23,533 bases of DNA from DAMCAP01 sp964369265 (GCA_964369265.1 CAYJEV010000022.1:1-23533); one strand, 5' to 3'; counted from the stretch's first letter, positions 15,082 to 23,307 are shown. The notes: a model not told the origin generated them from the sequence alone. A program made the numbers and translations.

Positions 15082-16077
15082 ATGAAGAACTTATTTAAGA
15101 AAATGATCGCAGTTGCTCTATTGGCTACACTATCTGTTTCAATGTTTGCAGGATGCTCTAGCGAAGGAAGCGATGCTGAGCAGGTTGTCTTTTATTCAAA
15201 TGCTGATGACGAAGCAGTTGATGCTATCAAAGCAACGCTTGACGCTAACGGTTATGAAGGACAGTACTTAATCCAAAGCTTTGGTACTTCAGAACTAGGC
15301 GGAAAGCTACTTGCTGAGGGAAGTGCTATCGAAGCAGATGTTGTAACAATGAGCTCTTACTATGTTGATAGCGCGCAAAATGATCACGATATGTTTTTAG
15401 ATTTATCTTTTGAGGCAGATACATTAGAGAGCTTTCCAAGCTTTTATGCACCTTTTATTGGAAATCAAGGCGCACTATTTATAAACACTGAAGAACTAAC
15501 AGCTAAAGGCTTAGAAGCACCAACATCAATTAAAGATCTTGCTGACCCTAAATACAGCGGAGCTATCTCAATAGTGGATATTACAGGCTCTTCAACAGCA
15601 TGGCTGATGGTTCAAGCTTTAGTAAGCGAGTATGGCGAGCAAGAAACAGAGGCGATTTTAAGCGATATTTATGCGAATGCTGGCGCACATCTTGAATCCT
15701 CAGGCTCAGGCCCAATTAAGAAGGTAAGAGCTGGAGAGGTGGCAGTTGGTTTTGGTCTAAGACATCATGCAGTTGCAGATAAGGAAAGCGGATTACCAAT
15801 TGACTTTATTGATCCTACAGAAGGTAATTTCACATTGACAGAGAGCTTAGCTGTTGTTGACAAGGGCGAGGAAACAAATCCACTAGCTATGGAGATGGTA
15901 AAGTGTATCATCGAGAAAGGCAGACCAGCTCTAATGGAGAATTATCCTGTACCACTATATAATGGCGAGTCTGCCGATGCTAATGCTTTATCTGCTAACT
16001 CTAAAGTATTCCCTGAAGCATTAACAATTGAGCTATTAAAAGAACACGAAGCTATTTCAGAGAATGCTAAGAAATAA
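15082..16077 (+). CDS. Substrate-binding lipoprotein (putative 2-aminoethylphosphonate binding)
   Basis: This 331-residue protein starts at an ATG after AAAAGGA. Signal peptide 1-24 has lipobox FAGC (C25 lipidated). The mature part starts VVFYSNADDEAVDAI and continues with 'ADVVTMSSYY', 'NQGALFINTEEL', 'LADPKYSGAISIVD', 'SSGSGPIKKVRAGEVAVGFGLRHH' and 'YPVPLYNG'. This is the layout of the iron/phosphonate/thiosulfate-type periplasmic binding proteins (SBP_bac_6/11-like). It lies between the permease and phnW, so it should capture the phosphonate outside the cell and hand it to the permease. Ligand assignment is by context. An Fe(III)-binding protein has a similar overall sequence. Confidence 0.86.
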   Translation: MKNLFKKMIAVALLATLSVSMFAGCSSEGSDAEQVVFYSNADDEAVDAIKATLDANGYEGQYLIQSFGTSELGGKLLAEGSAIEADVVTMSSYYVDSAQNDHDMFLDLSFEADTLESFPSFYAPFIGNQGALFINTEELTAKGLEAPTSIKDLADPKYSGAISIVDITGSSTAWLMVQALVSEYGEQETEAILSDIYANAGAHLESSGSGPIKKVRAGEVAVGFGLRHHAVADKESGLPIDFIDPTEGNFTLTESLAVVDKGEETNPLAMEMVKCIIEKGRPALMENYPVPLYNGESADANALSANSKVFPEALTIELLKEHEAISENAKK

Positions 16078-16095
16078 TTGGAAGGAAATTATATA

Positions 16096-17184
16096 ATGAT
16101 TAACTATAAACTGCTAACACCTGGCCCATTAACTACTAGTGAGGCTGTTAAAAATGAGATGATTGTTGACCATTGCACATGGGATAATGACTATAAGCAA
16201 ATTACTCAAGAAATTAGAAGCGAGCTTTTAAAGCTTGCTAAGGTATCAGAGCAAGAATATACAGCTGTTTTAATGCAGGGAAGCGGAACATTCGGCGTTG
16301 AGTCTGTTATTATAAGTTCTGTTGGCGAGAATGAGAAGATACTTATTATTACAAACGGCTCTTATGGAAAAAGAATGGTGCAAATTGCTAGCCAAGCTAA
16401 AATTAAGCATGAAGTTTATGACTGCCATTATAATGAGCGTCCAAGCGCTAATAAAGTTGCAGAAATTTTAGCTAATGACAAGAGCATAACACATGTTGCA
16501 ATCGTACACTGCGAAACAACATCTGGTATTTTAAATGATATTGCTTCTGTTGCTAAAGTTGTCAAGGCTGCTGGCTGTACTTATATTGTTGATGCGATGT
16601 CTAGCTTTGGTGGTGTTGATATTTCAGTTAAAGAGCTAGAGATTGATTTCTTAATCAGCTCTGCTAACAAATGCATTCAAGGAGTACCTGGGTTTTCATT
16701 TATCATCTGCAAAAAAGCAGCTATTGAAAACTGTAAAGAGAAGTCACCTAGCCTATCATTAGATTTATATGAACAGTGGCTAGAAATGGACAAGGAAGGA
16801 AAATGGAGATTTACTTCCCCAACTCATGTTGTGCTTGCATTCTCTAGAGCGATTAAGGAGCTAGTTGCTGAGGGCGGTGTTACAGCTAGAGAAGCTAGAT
16901 ACAAGAATAACAACAATATTCTAATTGATGGGCTTAACAAGCTTGGAATAAAATCTTATATAGATAGAGAGCATCAAAGCCCTATTATCACAACTTTCTT
17001 CTATCCAGAAAATGAAAAGTTTTCATTTGTGGAGATGTACAATTTCATTAAAGAGCGTGGATATGCGATTTACCCAGGAAAGCTGACAAATGCTGATACA
17101 TTTAGAATTGGTAATATTGGAGAGATATACGCAGAGGATATGACTAAGCTTTGCGAGATATTTGGTGAGTATTTTAATAGATAG
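16096..17184 (+). CDS. phnW: 2-aminoethylphosphonate--pyruvate aminotransferase
   Basis: This 362-residue protein starts at the ATG at 16096, with GGAAGGA upstream; the frame is open back to 16078 but without a better start. It is a class V PLP aminotransferase: N-terminal LLTPGPLTTS, MDHC-like IVDHCTWD, substrate loop MQGSGTFGVES (60-70), D166 in VDAMSSFGG, PLP lysine K192 in SSANKCIQGVPGF, and late FTSPTHVV and R in RIGNIGEI. The length agrees with PhnW (about 360-370). It converts 2-aminoethylphosphonate and pyruvate to phosphonoacetaldehyde and alanine in the cytoplasm. PhnX follows 12 bases later and takes the product. Serine-pyruvate transaminases are the nearest alternative but do not fit the neighbours. 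Confidence 0.95.
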   Translation: MINYKLLTPGPLTTSEAVKNEMIVDHCTWDNDYKQITQEIRSELLKLAKVSEQEYTAVLMQGSGTFGVESVIISSVGENEKILIITNGSYGKRMVQIASQAKIKHEVYDCHYNERPSANKVAEILANDKSITHVAIVHCETTSGILNDIASVAKVVKAAGCTYIVDAMSSFGGVDISVKELEIDFLISSANKCIQGVPGFSFIICKKAAIENCKEKSPSLSLDLYEQWLEMDKEGKWRFTSPTHVVLAFSRAIKELVAEGGVTAREARYKNNNNILIDGLNKLGIKSYIDREHQSPIITTFFYPENEKFSFVEMYNFIKERGYAIYPGKLTNADTFRIGNIGEIYAEDMTKLCEIFGEYFNR

Positions 17185-17196
17185 AGGAGTTATGTT

Positions 17197-17982
17197 ATGA
17201 GAAAGATTGAAGCTGTGATATTTGATTGGGCTGGTACAACAGTTGATTATGGTTGCTTTGCTCCTGTTCAGGCTTTTATTAGCGCATTTGAGGAGTTTGG
17301 AATTACACCAACTAACGAAGAAGTTCGAGAGCCAATGGGAATGCTTAAGCGTGACCATGTTAAGACTATGCTAAACATGCCAAGAATTTCTGCTGAGTGG
17401 GCAAAGCTAAAAGGCAAAGAGTTTACAGAGGCAGATGTTGATGCAGTTTATGAGAAGAGCGAGGCTGCAATTTTAGCTGCTGTTGAAAACTATGCAGATC
17501 CAAAAGATTATGTGCTTGATGCAATTGCTGATTTAAGGGCAAGAGGAATTAAAATTGGCTCAACAACAGGTTACACAAAGGAAATGATGGATATTGTTAT
17601 TCCTAAAGCAAAAGAGAATGGCTATTCTCCTGATTACTGCTTTACATCAAATGATGTTGGCGGTTGCGGCAGACCTTATCCTTTCATGATTTTTAGAAAC
17701 ATGGAAGCTATGAAAATTAGCGGAGTTGATGCCGTTGTTAAGGTTGGAGATACTGTTTCTGATATTAAGGAAGGCAAGACTGCTGGCGTTTTAACTGTTG
17801 GCATTATTGAGGGCAGTTCAGCTTTAGGGCTTAGCAAGGCTGAGTTTGAGGCTCTTTCTAGAGAAGATAAAGCTGCCCACACTAAAAGAGTTATTGATAC
17901 ATACAACAAAGCTGGCGCTGATTATATTATCAACAATATGTCAGAGTTAGGGGCTATAATCGATAAAATTGAAAACAACTAA
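17197..17982 (+). CDS. phnX: Phosphonoacetaldehyde hydrolase (phosphonatase)
   Basis: This 261-residue HAD-superfamily enzyme starts at an ATG after GAGGAG. The nucleophile is D10, and A12 replaces the usual general-acid Asp (FDWAGTTVD), as in phosphonatases. K51 in MGMLKRDH is the cap-domain Schiff-base lysine (Bacillus cereus Lys53 equivalent). Motif II is STTGYT (around 124-129), and the acidic motif is VGDTVSDIKEG. It cleaves the C-P bond of phosphonoacetaldehyde to acetaldehyde and phosphate. All key residues are present and length is normal. It is the last gene of the transporter-phnW-phnX operon, and a terminator follows. Confidence 0.96.
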   Translation: MRKIEAVIFDWAGTTVDYGCFAPVQAFISAFEEFGITPTNEEVREPMGMLKRDHVKTMLNMPRISAEWAKLKGKEFTEADVDAVYEKSEAAILAAVENYADPKDYVLDAIADLRARGIKIGSTTGYTKEMMDIVIPKAKENGYSPDYCFTSNDVGGCGRPYPFMIFRNMEAMKISGVDAVVKVGDTVSDIKEGKTAGVLTVGIIEGSSALGLSKAEFEALSREDKAAHTKRVIDTYNKAGADYIINNMSELGAIIDKIENN

Positions 17983-18000
17983 AATTTAATCTCTTAGCAA

Positions 18001-18041
18001 AAACTGCTGTCAATGATTTACACCATTTACAGCAGCTTTTT
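18001..18041 (+). terminator. Terminator after phnX
   Basis: CTGCTGT (18004-18010) and ACAGCAG (18029-18035) form a 7-bp stem with a long loop, followed by CTTTTTG. A matching AAAA on the 5' side extends the pairing. Beyond it, 18042-18247 is AT-rich with no gene or firm promoter that I can see. Confidence 0.75.
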
Positions 18042-18247
18042 GCTTATAAAAATTTTTTATAGCAAGGTTTTAGCGGGTTTTATAAAAATGCGAGGACTCT
18101 TACTATTTGCTTCATAAACTGATTAGAATTGCATCAATCAAGCTAATATAACCTTTTTCACAATATATTTATAATTTAAAGCATTTTAATATTGACTAGA
18201 AATATATGAGTAGTTATAATGATACTATCATACAAAGGGAGGCAACA

Positions 18248-18871
18248 GTGAATACAAGGACATTAATACTAACGGTTGCAAAAGAGATATTCTTAGAAAA
18301 AGGCTATAAAGAAACAACGATGAGAGAGATAGCTAAAAGGGCAGATGTCAAGCTAGGGGTTCTGCCATATCATTTTACAACAAAAGAGAATATAGCAAAA
18401 ATTATATATGATAATATGCTTTCTGGCTACACAGAAGAAATTAAAAACCAGCTAAAGGATATAGAAAATCCCATCTCAAAGCTTACATATGTGTATATCC
18501 ATGTCATGGAGAAGATACTTGAAACTGAAGGGCTTATTCAGTTTTATCATGGCTTGTTAGAAGAAAATATGATTGCAACAGATCCTCAAGAGTGGACCAA
18601 AAGCCTTGTTTATGAAATAGCGAGATTTTATAATGATATGACTTCACTAAACCAAGCTGAAATTATATGCTTGATAGGCAAGGGCGTTGAGAGAGCTTTA
18701 ATGCAAGGCAAAGAGAGAGGAATTATTGATATAAGCTATGTTGAAATAAATAAGATTATAATAATGGCTATGATATCCCAAATGAACATTACAAAATCCG
18801 AGGCAGAGAAGAATATTGATCTTTGTATTGAAATGATGAAACAAAATAAAATAATAAAACTAACGATATAA
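18248..18871 (+). CDS. TetR/AcrR-family transcriptional regulator
   Basis: This 207-residue protein starts at the GTG at 18248, with AAAGGGAGG five bases upstream. The in-frame ATG at 18206 lacks a ribosome site and would add 14 residues before the fold. The HTH domain spans about 3-50: ILTVAKEIFLEKGYKETTMREIAKRADVK (written here in parts: TVAKEIFLEKGY, TTMREIAKRADV, LGVLPYHFTTKENIAKII), the classic TetR pattern. The C-terminal ligand and dimer domain is all-helical and not recognisable beyond that. It lies upstream of a transporter-hydrolase set in the same direction, separated by its own terminator. A paired GTAC-rich element near the next promoter is the likely target. Confidence 0.92.
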   Translation: MNTRTLILTVAKEIFLEKGYKETTMREIAKRADVKLGVLPYHFTTKENIAKIIYDNMLSGYTEEIKNQLKDIENPISKLTYVYIHVMEKILETEGLIQFYHGLLEENMIATDPQEWTKSLVYEIARFYNDMTSLNQAEIICLIGKGVERALMQGKERGIIDISYVEINKIIIMAMISQMNITKSEAEKNIDLCIEMMKQNKIIKLTI

Positions 18872-18873
18872 AT

Positions 18874-18910
18874 GAGCCGCTTTTGCAGAGATGTGAAGGC
18901 GGTTCTTTTT
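18874..18910 (+). terminator. Terminator after the TetR gene
   Basis: GAGCCGCTTTT (18874-18884) pairs, using G-U pairs, with GAAGGCGGTTC (18895-18905), followed by TTTTT. It starts 3 bases after the stop codon. Confidence 0.82.
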
Positions 18911-18962
18911 GTCATATGTGCATTTTTGTTGCAAAATTGTAACTTTTGGATTTTTGTTTATA

Positions 18963-18977
18963 TATTTGTACGTGTAC
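18963..18977 (+). promoter_or_regulatory. Candidate TetR operator, upstream copy
   Basis: TATTTGTACGTGTAC matches 14 of 15 bases of the element at 19107-19121. A weak promoter-like pair (TTGTAA at 18937 and TATATT at 18961) lies just before it. Confidence 0.4.
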
Positions 18978-19095
18978 TAATTTTTGTGTGTTTCAGTTAA
19001 AATATCAATTCAGTTTACTGTTTTTCTTCGTTACTATAGGTATTTTCACTGTAATGTATGTATCTTTTTTGGCGAAAAAGGCGAGATGTAAACTA

Positions 19096-19124
19096 TTGAC
19101 AATATTTATTTGTACTTGTACAAT
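19096..19124 (+). promoter_or_regulatory. Promoter of the MFS/amidohydrolase unit
   Basis: A perfect -35 TTGACA (19096-19101), 17-base spacer and TACAAT (19119-19124), 55 bases before the MFS start codon. This is the strongest promoter match in the window. Confidence 0.85.
19107..19121 (+). promoter_or_regulatory. Candidate TetR operator overlapping the -10
   Basis: TATTTGTACTTGTAC, continuing AA, contains the inverted repeat TTGTAC-TT-GTACAA (19110-19123). It overlaps the -10 box, where a bound repressor would block RNA polymerase. A near copy lies about 144 bases upstream. Confidence 0.5.
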
Positions 19125-19135
19125 AAAAAGCGTAA

Positions 19136-19147
19136 TATACATGTATA
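19136..19147. promoter_or_regulatory. Perfect 12-bp palindrome in the 5' leader
   Basis: TATACATGTATA sits just downstream of the expected transcription start of the MFS gene. It may be a second regulatory site, but AT-rich palindromes of this length can arise by chance. Confidence 0.35.
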
Positions 19148-19178
19148 CAAAATAAAAACGTTAAAGGAGCAAATTTTT

Positions 19179-20447
19179 ATGAGTACAACTTCAAAAGGCT
19201 TAGGTCAAAGATTTTGGATCATCTTATTGCTAACAGCAGGACTAAATGTATGGAATATAGTTTATCTACCATCCTACTTTTACGTTCCATTCCAAACAGC
19301 TTTTGGTTTAACAAACCAACAACAAGGTTTCTTGTTATCTATGTATGGTGTAATGGCGCTTGTTGGATATTTCTTTGGAGGCATGGTTGCCGACAAATTT
19401 AGTGCAAAGGGGCTAATGGTAAGCTCAAGCATACTAACAGCAGCTTTAGGTTTATACATATCCACTAATCCTGGCTATACAATGATGTTAGTTGTTTATT
19501 TCCTATTTGGTATAACAGCAACACTTTTATACTGGTCAGCTTTTGTTAAGAGCCTTCGTTTAATGGGCAATAACAGCGAGCAAGGTACTATATTTGGTCT
19601 ATTTGAAAGCTTTTATGGCTTAGTTTCTCTTGTATTATCCTTCGTAGTTCTAGGCGCATTATCAAGCTACATTGAGCAGGGCGGTAGTTTTGCATATGTA
19701 ATTTATTGTTATAGCGGATTTAGTATCTTAATCGGCATACTAATATTCTTCTTCTACAATCCTGAAAAATATCTTGTTTACAAGAGCGAAACAAATTCAG
19801 ACCAAGACAAGTTTGACTTTAAAATGGTTCCAGCAGCTCTAAAACTGCCAATAACTTGGATAAATACTATAATTGTATTCTGCATGTTCGTTATCATTTC
19901 AGGTGCTTTATACATAAACCCATTTGTAAATGAAGTGTACTTAGTTCCTGTAACATGGGCAACAGCGCTAGGTATTGTTATCAAGTATGGATTTAGAATT
20001 TTCTGCTCTCCGCTTGGCGGAAAGATGGTGGATAAGGCTGGCAAATCGCCAATGGTGCTTGTGAAAACATCTATTCTTATAATAATTGCATCTGTTCTGC
20101 TACTATTTATCCCAAAAACACCTAACCTTATGGTAGGCGGACTGATTGCAGCCTTCTTCTTCTGCGTTGCATTCAACTTAGGACGTGCCTGTATGTATGT
20201 TCCAGTTGCAGAAGCAAAAGTTCCAACAGAAATGTACGGTACAGTTGTTGGTATAGTATCAGCAATAGGCTATAGCTCAGATATTTATATCTGGACAATA
20301 TTTGGTAGCATTCTAGATAATGCAGAAGGTGTATCAGGATATAATTCTATATTTATGATTTACATAGGCGCAGCAATAGTGCTTGTCCTAACTGGTTTAT
20401 ACTACGATAAATATCTTAAAAAATTAGAAGCAGCAGAAGCTAAATAA
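19179..20447 (+). CDS. Major facilitator superfamily transporter
   Basis: This 422-residue protein starts at the ATG at 19179, with AAAGGAG 10 bases upstream; the open frame back to 19110 crosses the promoter and is not the start. It has twelve predicted hydrophobic helices, with a charged central loop near 205-222 (KSETNSDQDKFDFK). The loop 2-3 motif is GYFFGGMVADKFSAKG, a relaxed MFS motif A, and the second-half counterpart is CSPLGGKMVDKAGKSP. It is probably a proton-coupled carrier in the membrane. The substrate is unknown. The amidohydrolase starts 26 bases after its stop, so it may import that enzyme's substrate or export its product. It is the first gene after the TetR-type promoter element. 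Confidence 0.9.
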   Translation: MSTTSKGLGQRFWIILLLTAGLNVWNIVYLPSYFYVPFQTAFGLTNQQQGFLLSMYGVMALVGYFFGGMVADKFSAKGLMVSSSILTAALGLYISTNPGYTMMLVVYFLFGITATLLYWSAFVKSLRLMGNNSEQGTIFGLFESFYGLVSLVLSFVVLGALSSYIEQGGSFAYVIYCYSGFSILIGILIFFFYNPEKYLVYKSETNSDQDKFDFKMVPAALKLPITWINTIIVFCMFVIISGALYINPFVNEVYLVPVTWATALGIVIKYGFRIFCSPLGGKMVDKAGKSPMVLVKTSILIIIASVLLLFIPKTPNLMVGGLIAAFFFCVAFNLGRACMYVPVAEAKVPTEMYGTVVGIVSAIGYSSDIYIWTIFGSILDNAEGVSGYNSIFMIYIGAAIVLVLTGLYYDKYLKKLEAAEAK

Positions 20448-20473
20448 AATAAGTAATTAAAAGGAGAAAGAAA

Positions 20474-21667
20474 ATGTTAGTAATTAAAAATGCAAGACTT
20501 GTTGACTATTTAACAGAGGGTTTTGATGAAAAGTTTGCTGATGTTGTTATTAAAGGCAATGTCATTGAAAAAATACTTCCTTGCGGAAGCGAAATTGATC
20601 TAACTAATGCAGAGGTTATTGATGCAAAGCAAAAGACTTTAATGCCAGGCTTATGGGATCTTCATGCTCATTTATATCTACAAGCTCAAACTTGTAACAC
20701 AGATACAATTATGAGAGATTTAGGTCAAGAGCTATTCGGTTGTTACAGATTTGCTAAAGAGTATCTAAAGCAAGGCTACACAACAATTCGTGATTGTGGC
20801 GCAACAAGAGATACTGCAATTTTTGTTAGAAACGCTATCAATGATGGCGACCTAAAAGGCCCTAGAGTTATAGCTTCTGGCATCATCATGACACCAACTA
20901 CACTAGGAAACAACACTTTCCCACTACTATATGCTGAGATTGACTCTGCAGACGAGCTAAGAAAAGTTGCTAGACAAGAGCTTGCAAAAGGCGTTGACTT
21001 CTTAAAATATATGGGAACAGGCGCAATGACAAACAAAGGCGGAGTGCCTGGCAAGAGAATCACAACTGTTAATGAGCTAAAAGCACTTCAAGAAGTGTGT
21101 GAGCTAGATGATACATACGCAGCTGTGCATTGTCATGGCTCTGAGGCTATTGAGAGATGTATAGAAATTGGAATTAGAACAATTGAGCATGGTTCTCTAA
21201 TTTCTGATAAGGCAATTGATATGTTAATTAAGAAGGAAACTTCTTATATTATCCCAACATTATCCTTATGGGCGCTTATGATTTCAGAAAACCCACAAGG
21301 ACTAGTTACAAATGCTGCTGGCAGCAAGGATCATCTAGTACACCAAGCTTTCCAAAGATGGGATGTACTGAATAAGTCCGGACTAAAAGTGGGCTGGGGT
21401 ACTGATATTACAATGCCAGAGTTTGTTGCAAGACCTGGTCTTGAGTTCACAACTAGATATGAGTTCTCAAACATGAAGAACAAAGATATGTTACTACAAG
21501 CAACTAAAAATAGTGCTGAAATTGCTGGATATGGTGAAACACTAGGTACAGTTAAGGAAGGCAAGATTGCAGATTTAATTCTTGTGGATGGTAATCCAGA
21601 TGAAGATATTTATGTAATGACTAAGCCAATGATAAATGTTATTCGTGATGGTGAAGTATTAGTTTAA
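20474..21667 (+). CDS. Metal-dependent amidohydrolase (imidazolonepropionase/prolidase-like)
   Basis: This 397-residue protein starts at an ATG after AAAAGGAG. Amidohydrolase-superfamily metal ligands are visible: H64 and H66 (WDLHAH), K178 (DFLKYMGTG, likely carboxylated), H219 and H221 (AVHCHGSEA), H239 (TIEHGS) and D311 (GWGTDI). The N- and C-terminal beta-sandwich strands are present (VIKNARLVDYL; EGKIADLILVDGNP). The two-metal, carboxy-lysine set resembles the group that includes Xaa-Pro/Xaa-Arg dipeptidases and related hydrolases acting on small amides or ring amides. It has no signal peptide, so it is cytoplasmic. It lies between two unrelated transporters, which suggests it works on an imported compound. 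The compound cannot be named from sequence. Confidence 0.88.
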   Translation: MLVIKNARLVDYLTEGFDEKFADVVIKGNVIEKILPCGSEIDLTNAEVIDAKQKTLMPGLWDLHAHLYLQAQTCNTDTIMRDLGQELFGCYRFAKEYLKQGYTTIRDCGATRDTAIFVRNAINDGDLKGPRVIASGIIMTPTTLGNNTFPLLYAEIDSADELRKVARQELAKGVDFLKYMGTGAMTNKGGVPGKRITTVNELKALQEVCELDDTYAAVHCHGSEAIERCIEIGIRTIEHGSLISDKAIDMLIKKETSYIIPTLSLWALMISENPQGLVTNAAGSKDHLVHQAFQRWDVLNKSGLKVGWGTDITMPEFVARPGLEFTTRYEFSNMKNKDMLLQATKNSAEIAGYGETLGTVKEGKIADLILVDGNPDEDIYVMTKPMINVIRDGEVLV

Positions 21668-21689
21668 GATAGTTATTCTTAACATAAAT

Positions 21690-21724
21690 GGTCAAAGGCT
21701 AAATCTAAAGTCTTTGACCTTTTT
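21690..21724 (+). terminator. Terminator or attenuator between amidohydrolase and symporter
   Basis: GGTCAAAG (21690-21697) and CTTTGACC (21712-21719) form a perfect 8-bp stem followed by TTTTT. It is placed between two genes in the same direction. No clear promoter lies in the 37 bases before the next start codon. Confidence 0.85.
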
Positions 21725-21761
21725 AAATAATCAATTAAGCGAAAAATTGAGAGGGTTGAAT

Positions 21762-23153
21762 ATGAATTATTTAGATGTAATAATGTTGTTAGTCTTTTTG
21801 GGAATAACAGCTTATATAGGCTTTAAAAGCAGCACTAAAGTAAAAGAAACCTCAGAATTTATATTAGCTGGCAGACAGCTTACAAAGCTTCAAGCAACCT
21901 TCAGCCTTGCAGCTTCCGATATGGGAGGAAGCAGTGTTGTTGGGGCATGTGCTTTTGTGTATGCTGTTGGTTTAGCTGGTGCGTGGTGGAACATATCAGC
22001 TGCACCTGCATTTTTAATACTAGGCTTTGTTGTGACTAAAAAGCTTCGTGCAATGGAGCTTACAACTGTGCCAGAGTTTATAGGGAAAAGATATTCAAAA
22101 AGGCTTGGTATGTTTAGTGCAATTCTTCATATAGTTGGAATTGTAACAATGGTTTCTAGCCAGTTTATAGTTGCATCTGCGACTATACATGTCATAACTG
22201 GAGTACCACAAACTGTTGCTTTGGCTATATCGTTAGTATTTGTTTTGTTATATACAACAGGTGGCGGACTTATAGCAGTTGTAAACACTGATGTATTTCA
22301 GTTCATTGTATTGATGGTATCTATTATTGTGATGATACCGCTTGCAATTTCACAAGTTGGAGGAATGGACAGCTTAGTTAGCTCATTACCAAAAGACTTT
22401 CTTTCTATGGGCAGTTTAGGGTTTTGGGAGCCTTTATCATATGCTTTAATGGCATTATTTACTTACGGTACAAATCAGGCTTATGTTCAAAGGGCATTTG
22501 CCGCAAAAGACCCAAAGACGGCTTCCTTTGCTTTTAATGTGACTGGAATAATCTATATTTTCTATGGGTTTGCTGTTGGTATATTAGGGCTATGTATGGT
22601 TGTGTTGCTACCAAATCTTGCTGATCCTAACTTAGGTTTTGCAGAGCTTATCATAACAGCATTGCCTCATGGGCTTATAGGAATTGCGCTTAGTGGACTT
22701 TTCGCAGCAACAATGTCAACTGCCGATTCTCTTTTAATCAGTGCAAGCTCTATGATAATAAATGATATATATCTTCCTTTAAAGAAAGATGTGTCTGACA
22801 AAGTTGTTTTAAAGCTGTCAAGAATGACTATTGTTGGTGTTGCATTGGCAAGCATGATACTCTCAACATTTTTTGAAAGCATAGTATCGGCTGTTTATAT
22901 TGCCTGTCTTTTATATTCTGCCGTTGTGTTTTTTCCGTTTATTGTTGGTATATTTAGCAAGAAAGTAACTGCATTAGCGGCAGAGCTTGCTGTGGTATCT
23001 GCATTTATTGTTGGAGTAATATCAGAATTTTATTTATCAGGCAGATTTGAGGGAATATTAGGCCTACCATCTAACATACTTTGTTCAGCGACTGCTTTAA
23101 TAGTTTTAGTAGCAGTTAGCTTATTAACTAAGAAAAATAGGGTAGAGGCTTGA
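21762..23153 (+). CDS. Sodium:solute symporter (SSS family)
   Basis: This 463-residue protein starts at the ATG at 21762, after GAGAGGG. The in-frame open stretch from 21714 lies inside the terminator stem and is not coding. It has about thirteen hydrophobic helices. Family features are 'EFILAGRQL--LQATFSLAASDMGGSSVVG' near residues 29-58, 'TGGGLIAVVNTDVFQF' and the sodium-site helix 'FAATMSTADSLLISASSMIINDIY'. It imports a solute with sodium. PutP, PanF and sialic-acid carriers belong here, and sequence alone does not tell which. It may feed the same pathway as the amidohydrolase. Alternatively it is independent, since a terminator separates them. Confidence 0.9.
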   Translation: MNYLDVIMLLVFLGITAYIGFKSSTKVKETSEFILAGRQLTKLQATFSLAASDMGGSSVVGACAFVYAVGLAGAWWNISAAPAFLILGFVVTKKLRAMELTTVPEFIGKRYSKRLGMFSAILHIVGIVTMVSSQFIVASATIHVITGVPQTVALAISLVFVLLYTTGGGLIAVVNTDVFQFIVLMVSIIVMIPLAISQVGGMDSLVSSLPKDFLSMGSLGFWEPLSYALMALFTYGTNQAYVQRAFAAKDPKTASFAFNVTGIIYIFYGFAVGILGLCMVVLLPNLADPNLGFAELIITALPHGLIGIALSGLFAATMSTADSLLISASSMIINDIYLPLKKDVSDKVVLKLSRMTIVGVALASMILSTFFESIVSAVYIACLLYSAVVFFPFIVGIFSKKVTALAAELAVVSAFIVGVISEFYLSGRFEGILGLPSNILCSATALIVLVAVSLLTKKNRVEA

Positions 23154-23247
23154 TTATATGGCTAAACAGCTCGACTTTTAAAATAGGTAAATAAGATTTC
23201 AATTTTGCTAAAAGTATGATTGAATGACTGATACATTTGTAAAAGAA

Positions 23248-23307
23248 AAAATAAGCATAATCCTTGAAAATCGCTTAAAATCGACTTTTGGGGATTATGC
23301 TTATTTT
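23248..23307. terminator. Convergent terminator shared by symporter gene and CRISPR array
   Basis: AAAATAAGCATAATCC (23248-23263) and its exact reverse complement (23292-23307) form a 16-bp stem with a 28-base loop. On the minus strand it continues into TTCTTTT, and on the plus strand the arm itself ends in TTTT. It can end the symporter transcript and the minus-strand CRISPR transcript. The stretch 23154-23247 shows nothing else. Confidence 0.75.

Noticed and set aside
18946..19155. Open frame of 69 codons rich in Cys, Phe and Ile between tetR and the MFS gene
   Set aside because: It has no ribosome site, starts at a TTG and crosses the strong promoter and operator. Its repeated ICTCT peptide merely reflects the GTAC operator repeats.
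23264..23291. Loop of the terminal stem-loop as a tracrRNA or anti-repeat
   Set aside because: It shows no complementarity to the CRISPR repeat beyond short AT runs.
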